Positions 20,955 to 25,167 of a stretch of 25,167 nucleotides of DNA are shown here, piece after piece. Source of the DNA: JAEVZK01 sp038202925. Lineage in GTDB: Bacteria > Armatimonadota > Fimbriimonadia > Fimbriimonadales > Fimbriimonadaceae. The stretch spans positions 1 through 25,167 of the forward strand of contig JBBREM010000031.1 in NCBI GenBank assembly GCA_038202925.1. The letters are read 5' to 3'. Under the pieces are notes generated by a model. The model saw only the letters and a program-made list of their open reading frames with translations, was not told where the DNA came from and searched no databases. The stretch's first letter is position 1; every line of letters begins with the position of its first letter. The translations under genes and the position numbers were made by a program.

Positions 20955-21296
20955 TCACCGCACAAAGTGAATCTCAACAATATGTCCTGCGACAAAGAGG
21001 AGAAGACAATTCAGGCGGGGCTTGCCTTTGGCGATTTCGCGCGCCTCCTCAAAGGTCTTACCCACGATCTCCCCGTTCAGTCCCCCAAGGAGCCCCATGT
21101 AGGTTGTGGCATCGTCGGGAGAAGGGAAGCAGGCGAGACCGTCGAGTTGGCTGCCGTCCGGCGCGGTCGCATTGTTGGCCGCGAATTTATCGCCTCCAGC
21201 CGAGATGAGGAACACCTTATCCGGAAAGCCACCAAAGCCTCCAAGCTCCTCCTCGATGAGGGTAATTCCGGATGGACTCTCGGTGGTCTGCGGCAC
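20955..21296 (-). CDS. Small hypothetical protein
   Basis: No family recognised. The 113-residue product reads like a folded cytoplasmic protein: 'ITLIEEELGGFGGFPDKVFLISAGGDKFAANNATAPDGSQLDGLACFPSPDDATTYMGLLGGLNGEIVGKTFEEAREIAKGKPRLNCLLLFVAGHIVEIHFVR' in outline, with a hydrophobic C-terminal strand pair. The 'F.s.ddA..y...l.g...g...v.k.f.eA.eiA' pattern recalls small immunity/SseB-type beta-alpha proteins, a weak impression only. GTG 21296 is the first plausible start; TAGAAC (reverse of 21303-21308) lies 6 nt upstream but lacks the final T of the usual box. It is divergent from the secreted protein at 21329. Confidence 0.62.
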   Translation of the reverse strand: MPQTTESPSGITLIEEELGGFGGFPDKVFLISAGGDKFAANNATAPDGSQLDGLACFPSPDDATTYMGLLGGLNGEIVGKTFEEAREIAKGKPRLNCLLLFVAGHIVEIHFVR

Positions 21297-21314
21297 CGAT
21301 AGGTTCTACCCCGT

Positions 21315-21320
21315 CATACT
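21315..21320 (+). promoter_or_regulatory. Putative leaderless -10 box of the 21329 gene
   Basis: CATACT lies 8 nt before ATG 21329 and decides that start over the in-frame upstream one at 21272, which would overlap the divergent gene. Confidence 0.5.
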
Positions 21321-21328
21321 TCTTCCCA

Positions 21329-21871
21329 ATGATCCTCGCCGCCGCTTCACTTCTCTTCGCTTTCCTGTCCACCCCCGCGCAGATTGGGAGCTATGTAAAA
21401 TCGGTCGAACACAGCAAGCAGACCCACCGCTTCTTCGGCGACGCGAGCGGCGATCACGGTCCGGCGAAGTGGAGGGAGTACAAATCCAAGGCGCAACTCG
21501 ACACCGCCGCCGGCAATGGAAAAGTCTATTTCGCCGCCATCGCGAGCTTTAACAAATCCAAGCTCGTCCTGGCGACGCTCACGCAAAGCAGCCCGTCAGG
21601 CGACTGGGCGCGTTTCACTGATTACTTCTTCAGACCCGACGGCACGCTCGCCAAGCGCGATCAGAATCTCAGCACGTTTTACGGCAACTACACGATGCAC
21701 AAGACGGAGATGTACGTCGGCGGCAAGCCGTTCGGCGAGACGCTGCAGTATCGCGATCTCGACTCGCACAAGATTCTTAGGAAGCGGCCGGAGCAGGGAA
21801 TCGACGATGAAGCGCCGATCTACCGTACAACCGCCGCGCTACCCTTCGCCGGACTTCTCAGGCGCAAGTAG
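21329..21871 (+). CDS. Secreted hypothetical protein
   Basis: The 180-residue product has a signal peptide (MILAAASLLFAFLSTPAQ, cleavage likely near TPA). The mature part is polar and beta-rich with many aromatic residues ('KVYFAAIASFNKSKLVLATLTQSSPSGDWARFTDYFFRPDGTLAKRDQNLSTFYGNYTMHKTEMY' in outline), a pattern of small periplasmic or surface beta-sandwich proteins, and ends in a basic 'FAGLLRRK'. I do not recognise a family. The gene is single and followed by a cluster of mini-hairpins. Confidence 0.78.
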   Translation: MILAAASLLFAFLSTPAQIGSYVKSVEHSKQTHRFFGDASGDHGPAKWREYKSKAQLDTAAGNGKVYFAAIASFNKSKLVLATLTQSSPSGDWARFTDYFFRPDGTLAKRDQNLSTFYGNYTMHKTEMYVGGKPFGETLQYRDLDSHKILRKRPEQGIDDEAPIYRTTAALPFAGLLRRK

Positions 21872-21876
21872 GGATT

Positions 21877-22095
21877 TACGCCGAAGGCGTGTAGCCGTCG
21901 CGGTACGCGACGCAACCCGCGGCTAGGGGGAAGCCCGAAAAAATGGCGTGGTTGGGCCTTTCGGCCCAGCGGGGACAGGAATGTCCCCGTCACAGTGATG
22001 CGGGATAGTACGCCGAAGGCGTGTAGCCGTCGCGGCATGCGACGCGACCTAACCTTGTGCGGTACTCCGAGGCTCGGCCTTAGGGAATGTCCCCG
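21877..22095. repeat. Cluster of mini-hairpins with an internal 27-bp direct repeat
   Basis: The 27 bases at 21877-21903 recur exactly at 22009-22035 and contain two hairpins, ACGCC-GAA-GGCGT and GTCGCG-GTA-CGCGAC; in the second copy the loop changes (GGCAT) while the stem GTCGC/GCGAC is kept. Between them lie TGGGCC-TTTC-GGCCCA (21953-21968) and CGGGGACA-GGAA-TGTCCCCG (21970-21989). GGAATGTCCCCG recurs at 22084-22095. The cluster fills the gap between two convergent genes. Confidence 0.82.
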
Positions 22096-22105
22096 CCACG
22101 GTTCC

Positions 22106-22573
22106 TTAAAGGGAGTTCGACCAAGCATCCTGCGGATGCAGAGCCAGGTTCTCCAGCGCCGCATCCGTCTTGCGAAGCCGCATGCTCAGCACCCGAGACA
22201 GGTTCGCAAGCATCGTGAAGCCGGTCTGCGGATTGCCCGCCATGTAGCTGCGGATCTCCTTGGCAGGGAACCGAGCCACCCGCACCTTTCCCATCGCAAT
22301 CGCGTCTGCCGAGCGAGGCTGATCGTCGACGAGCGCGATTTCGCCGAGAACGCTGCCCGGCCCGATCTCCGCCAGCTTGTCGCCGCCCGTCGTGCAAACG
22401 ATCACGCGGCCATCGAGGATCACGAACAGGTCGCTGCTCTTCTCGCCCTTGCGGCACAGAAATTCTTGCGGCAAGAAGACCTGAATATCGGCGAGCTTCT
22501 CGATCTCGGCAATCTCATCCGCCTCAAGCCCGCAGACCAAATAGTTTTGGCTAAATACATCGGCTTCTTGCAT
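22106..22573 (-). CDS. Cyclic-nucleotide-binding domain protein, no DNA-binding domain
   Basis: A 155-residue protein consisting of one CRP-type cNMP-binding domain: 'FLPQEFLCRKGEKSSDLFVILDGRVIVCTTGGDKLAEIGPGSVLGEIALVDDQPRSADAIAMGKVRVARF' in outline, with the phosphate-binding cassette 'GEIALVDDQPRSA' (Glu and Arg that contact the cyclic nucleotide phosphate and ribose). The C-terminal helix 'AGNPQTGFTMLANLSRVLSMRLRKTDAALEN' lacks a helix-turn-helix, so it is a stand-alone sensor rather than a CRP regulator. ATG 22573 is chosen because TACAAT (reverse of 22582-22587) lies 8 nt upstream; the GGAGG between them is too close to the ATG to be a usual Shine-Dalgarno. Confidence 0.88.
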   Translation of the reverse strand: MQEADVFSQNYLVCGLEADEIAEIEKLADIQVFLPQEFLCRKGEKSSDLFVILDGRVIVCTTGGDKLAEIGPGSVLGEIALVDDQPRSADAIAMGKVRVARFPAKEIRSYMAGNPQTGFTMLANLSRVLSMRLRKTDAALENLALHPQDAWSNSL

Positions 22574-22581
22574 GAGCCTCC

Positions 22582-22587
22582 ATTGTA
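22582..22587 (-). promoter_or_regulatory. Putative leaderless -10 box of the cNMP-binding gene
   Basis: TACAAT on the minus strand ends 8 nt before ATG 22573. Confidence 0.5.
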
Positions 22588-22606
22588 GTTCGGCTCCGCG
22601 TTGAGA

Positions 22607-22637
22607 CAAATGAAAAGGCCGGGAAATTTCCCGGCCT
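22607..22637 (-). terminator. Rho-independent terminator of the 22653 gene
   Basis: A perfect 22-bp palindrome (22616-22637, centre AAATTT, outer AGGCCGGG/CCCGGCCT) is followed on the minus strand by TTTCATTTG. It lies 15 bp after the stop codon of the secreted protein gene. Confidence 0.82.
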
Positions 22638-22652
22638 GTCCATATAGGCGAG

Positions 22653-23231
22653 CTAGCCTCGATAGCGGTCGACGCCGAGCGAGCGGGAGAGATCCTGGAT
22701 CTCATTGCTCAGTCGCTGCCATTGGCCCTCGATGCCGCCCCGGTTCGAGCGGTAGCTTCGGTCCATGGCTCGATCGACGCGATCCGCGCGATGGGTTATC
22801 TCATGCATGTGTCCCGCCGCCGCGCGGGTATCGCCGTGGCGATCCACTTCGCTGCGCAGTCTCTCGAACTCTTCGTCGAGGGATCTTACGGCGTCCTTCA
22901 GCTCGTTGGAGGATCGGCTATTGTCCCAGCGGCCATTGCCTCGACGATCGTCGTACCCACGGTCGTCGTATCGTCGATTGTCCCGGCTAGCGCCGAAGAA
23001 CGGATTGCTCTGGCGATTGACTTGGTCGCGAAAATCGTTGCTGTCCCGCTCCGCACGGTCGACGCGATCCCGAAGCCATTGGTCGTTGCGACGGTTGTTG
23101 TCTTGACCGTTGCGCCATGGGCCCTGGTTGTTTTGCCCGGTGCGCCATTGGCCGCTCTGGGCGTTTGCCGCGACGGGCGCGATTGCGCAGCCAACAAGCG
23201 CCGCGCCGAGTGCAAGGGTCCTAAGTTTCAT
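22653..23231 (-). CDS. Secreted Arg/Asn/Asp-rich hypothetical protein
   Basis: The 192-residue product has a signal peptide (MKLRTLALGAALVGCAIAPVAANA, cleavage likely after ANA). The mature N-terminal half is low-complexity, rich in Asn, Gln, Arg, Asp, Gly and Trp ('GQWRTGQNNQGPWRNGQDNNRR', 'DNRRYDDRGYDDRRGNGRWDN' in outline). The C-terminal half is helical and charged ('ELKDAVRSLDEEFERLRSEVDRHGDTRAAAGHMHEITHRADRVDRAMD', 'QWQRLSNEIQDLSRSLG'). No family recognised. Translation is led by AGGAG 5 nt before ATG 23231; a possible TACAAT -10 lies at 23298-23303 (reverse), giving a leader of about 60 nt. A strong terminator follows, so it is a single-gene unit like the Met-rich protein at 7465. Confidence 0.82.
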   Translation of the reverse strand: MKLRTLALGAALVGCAIAPVAANAQSGQWRTGQNNQGPWRNGQDNNRRNDQWLRDRVDRAERDSNDFRDQVNRQSNPFFGASRDNRRYDDRGYDDRRGNGRWDNSRSSNELKDAVRSLDEEFERLRSEVDRHGDTRAAAGHMHEITHRADRVDRAMDRSYRSNRGGIEGQWQRLSNEIQDLSRSLGVDRYRG

Positions 23232-23330
23232 ATCGTCTCCTGTTCACCGCTTCCCGCGGCGTGCCCGTTTTGGGTGGGCTTGCAAGTTAGACGACCCATT
23301 GTAGGTGCGATTTCCACGACCTAGGACCGG

Positions 23331-23397
23331 GAGAGGAATGGAGGGGAGGAAAGAGGATAGAGGATTGAGGATGCCCCAACGCCCCAACGACCCACCG
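23331..23397. repeat. Phased repeat array (GAGGATT heptads, then CCCCAACG octads)
   Basis: GAGGAAA, GAGGATA, GAGGATT, GAGGATG (23346-23373) are four consecutive heptads, followed by CCCCAACG twice and ACCCACCG. A looser purine-rich lead-in begins at about 23331. It ends 6 bp from the aspartase stop codon. Its reverse strand shares long words with the array at 20802-20829. Confidence 0.8.
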
Positions 23398-23402
23398 GCC
23401 CC

Positions 23403-24869
23403 TCACCTCCCAGGAATCCCCGGCTCGGTGAGCAACGCCGGGTCGAGCGCCTTCTTGAGCGTTTCCTCGTCCAATAGCCCGCGCTCGCGCACCACGTCGG
23501 GGATCGACTTCTTCTCCGCCAGGGCTTGCTTCACCACTTCCGCCGCGACCTTGTAGCCGACGAACGCATTCAAAGCCGTCGCCAAAGAAGGCGAGGTTTC
23601 GGCGTAGTGCCGGCAGCGTTCTTCGTCCGCCGTGATGCCGCGGACGCAGTTCTCGGTGAACGTCTTCAGCGTATTCGTCAGGATCTGCAGCGAGAACTGC
23701 GCCTCGAAGGCCATACCCGGCATCATCACGTTCAATTCCAACTGGCCGGCCTGGACGCTCAGGTCGATCGCATGACACTGTCCAAGCACCTGAAAGAGCA
23801 CCAGATTGAGGTTCTCCGCCATGCTTGGATTCACCTTCCCCGGCATGATCGACGAGCCCGGCTGCACCGGAGGAAGCACAATCTCGGCGAGACCGGTCAA
23901 GGGACCGGAGCACAGCAATCGAAGGTCGTTGGAGATGCGGGTCAGCTCAAGACAAAAGATGCGCAGCCCAGCCGCCAAGGCCGCCATGGGCAAGTTGCTC
24001 TGCATCGCTTCGCGCATATCAGGCGAAGGCTTGAATTCAATGCCCGTGTAGCTGGTTAGCTTGGAGATAACCTTGAGTCGGTAATCGGGATGGGTGTTCA
24101 GTCCGGTGCCCGCGGCGGAGCCGCCGATTCCCAGCTCTTCCAGTTCGCGCGCCGCATGATCGAGCCACTTGCGCGACTTGCGCAAAGCCACGGCATAGGC
24201 CGTAAATTCCTGGCCGAGCCGGATCGGCACCGCGTCCTGCAGGTGCGTCCGCGCCGATTTGAGGATGTGGTCGAATTCTTTGCCTTTCGCGGCGAAAGCA
24301 TCGGCCAACTCGTCGACCGCCGTCAGCAGGCCCTCCAGCATGAGCCGCGACATGATGCGCATCGCGCTGGGGAAGGTGTCGTTGGTGGATTGCCCGTAGT
24401 TCGGATGGTCGTTCGGGTTGACCTTCTGGTACTGTCCCTTCTTCCCGCCGAGAATCTCTTCCGCGCGGTTGGCGAGCACCTCGTTGCAGTTCATGTTGAG
24501 GCTCGTGCCCGCGCCCATGTGAAAGACATCGACAGGAAATTGCTCCCTTAAATATGGAATTTGGAATTTAGAATTTGGAATTCCTGATTTGGCCAACCCG
24601 GCATAATTCGCAATGTACGGGCTGCCGGCGAGGATTTCATCCGCCGCTTGGACGATTGCGTTTCCGATCTCCTTGTCGAGCAGACCGAGCTCAGTGTTCG
24701 CCTCGGTACAAGCTTTCTTGAGCAGGATGTAGGCGTCGATCATCCGTGGATGCTCGGTCAGCCCGCTGATCTGGAAGAGCTGCCTCGACCGCTCCGCCTG
24801 CGATCCCCAGTACGCCTCCGCCGGCACTTTGACTTCGCCCAGACTGTCCTTCTCGATCCGGTAATCCAT
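23403..24869 (-). CDS. aspA: Aspartate ammonia-lyase (aspartase/fumarase superfamily)
   Basis: Converts aspartate to fumarate and ammonia. The 488-residue product shows the superfamily signature 'GSSIMPGKVNP' (338-348) with the catalytic Ser340, 'GAGTSLNMNCNEVLANRA' (119-136; GAGTS is typical of aspartase, fumarase has GSGTS), 'NYGQSTNDTFPSA' and 'GGSAAGTGLNTHPDY'. Class II fumarase remains an alternative. Residues 93-107 (AKSGIPNSKFQIPYL) are encoded by an AT-rich heptad repeat and have no counterpart in typical family members, where 'EILAG' runs almost directly to 'DQFPVDVFQ'; the protein is accordingly about 20 residues longer than usual. TAAACT (reverse of 24879-24884) lies 9 nt before ATG 24869. 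Divergent from accB. Confidence 0.88.
   Translation of the reverse strand: MDYRIEKDSLGEVKVPAEAYWGSQAERSRQLFQISGLTEHPRMIDAYILLKKACTEANTELGLLDKEIGNAIVQAADEILAGSPYIANYAGLAKSGIPNSKFQIPYLREQFPVDVFHMGAGTSLNMNCNEVLANRAEEILGGKKGQYQKVNPNDHPNYGQSTNDTFPSAMRIMSRLMLEGLLTAVDELADAFAAKGKEFDHILKSARTHLQDAVPIRLGQEFTAYAVALRKSRKWLDHAARELEELGIGGSAAGTGLNTHPDYRLKVISKLTSYTGIEFKPSPDMREAMQSNLPMAALAAGLRIFCLELTRISNDLRLLCSGPLTGLAEIVLPPVQPGSSIMPGKVNPSMAENLNLVLFQVLGQCHAIDLSVQAGQLELNVMMPGMAFEAQFSLQILTNTLKTFTENCVRGITADEERCRHYAETSPSLATALNAFVGYKVAAEVVKQALAEKKSIPDVVRERGLLDEETLKKALDPALLTEPGIPGR
24551..24592. repeat. Heptad-repeat element inserted in frame in the aspartase gene
   Basis: Six seven-base units: AATATGG, AATTTGG, AATTTAG, AATTTGG, AATTCCT, then G-ATTTGG. 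The total of 42 bp is 14 codons, so the reading frame is kept. The block is strongly AT-rich inside a GC-rich gene. Confidence 0.88.
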
Positions 24870-24878
24870 TCCTTCGCC

Positions 24879-24940
24879 AGTTTACTTGCGCGGGTTGATC
24901 GACCAGCTTCGCACTGCATGCTCCAGCTAGACGGCATAAT
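24879..24940. promoter_or_regulatory. Divergent -10 boxes of aspA and accB
   Basis: Minus strand TAAACT (24879-24884), 9 nt before the aspA ATG; plus strand CATAAT (24935-24940), 8 nt before the accB GTG. A near-perfect palindrome GGTTGATCGACC (24893-24904) lies between them. Confidence 0.45.
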
Positions 24941-24948
24941 GGAGGGCG

Positions 24949-25167
24949 GTGGAGGATCTTAAGCGGCAGATTACGGAGCTCGCAGCCCTCATGGACGAGT
25001 ACAGGCTGAGCGAAGCCGAGGTGGAGCGAAACGGGCAGCGTATCGCGTTCCGCCGAAAAACTCTCGTCGCCGCCCCGGTTCTAGTCGCCACCGATGCCAC
25101 GCCCATTGAGGAAAGTTCCGAACCCGAATTGCCTCCGGTGCCCCAAGTCCCCCGGGGAACACCGGTT
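24949..25167 (+). CDS. accB: Biotin carboxyl carrier protein of acetyl-CoA carboxylase, N-terminal part (cut by window end)
   Basis: The 73 visible residues begin MEDLKRQITELAALMDEYRLSEAEVERNGQRIAFRRK, the characteristic N-terminal helix-strand region of AccB ('lkeliellees.lsElele..g..irl.r'), followed by an Ala/Pro/Glu-rich linker (from about residue 41). The biotinyl domain with its Met-Lys-Met site must lie beyond the right edge. AccB carries biotin between the carboxylase and carboxyltransferase steps of malonyl-CoA formation; accC often follows. GTG 24949 is supported by the CATAAT box 8 nt upstream. A GGAGGG lies between but its spacing is too short for a usual ribosome site. Confidence 0.8.
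   Translation, partial: MEDLKRQITELAALMDEYRLSEAEVERNGQRIAFRRKTLVAAPVLVATDATPIEESSEPELPPVPQVPRGTPV

Overview
The window reads as a dense, roughly 60% GC bacterial chromosome segment with about 25 genes on both strands, one tRNA and no phage, plasmid or insertion-sequence genes. The mix of a stalk-domain surface protein, a DUF1800 protein, a Kdo-pathway isomerase (kdsD), an NfeD/flotillin pair and TANNNT boxes directly in front of start codons suggests a Gram-negative-type lineage outside the Proteobacteria. Armatimonadota (Fimbriimonas-like) is my tentative guess, not a proven assignment.

Layout. 1-1311: end of a repeat-rich surface/stalk protein, a terminator and a GNAT acetyltransferase. 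1385-3900: pdxT divergent from an arginase-kdsD pair. 3901-4132: palindromic heptad repeat, tRNA-Leu(CAA), hairpin cluster. 4275-7246: small Imm50/HDIG-less orphan protein divergent from serA, then dnaB convergent. 7465-8940: secreted Met-rich protein, terminator, large heptad element, SRAP/YedK protein. 9027-14707: aldehyde dehydrogenase, DUF1800, purD, ChaN-like protein and a lipoprotein. 14704-18514: Rcp1-type response regulator, small secreted protein, a tandem pair of YcxB-like membrane proteins, S1/P1 nuclease and surE. 18541-20746: hairpin cluster, then a flotillin/NfeD operon. 20787-23397: repeats, small orphans, a cyclic-nucleotide-binding protein and a secreted Arg/Asn/Asp-rich protein. 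23403-25167: aspartase divergent from accB, which is cut by the window end.

The genes are mostly housekeeping metabolism (serine, purine, PLP, arginine, aspartate, fatty-acid and Kdo synthesis, replication) with small envelope proteins between them; they do not form one pathway. The unusual content is in the non-coding signals. (1) Heptanucleotide-phased repeat elements of several word types sit against gene ends, often as inverted pairs, and one lies in frame inside the aspartase gene. (2) A hexamer TANNNT or close variant lies 5-9 nt before about 18 start codons, the signature of widespread leaderless transcription; the two clearest Shine-Dalgarno-led monocistronic genes encode small secreted proteins followed by strong hairpin terminators. 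(3) Clusters of consecutive mini-hairpins occupy three intergenic gaps. (4) Convergent genes end within 3 bp of each other or share stop-codon bases at four junctions.
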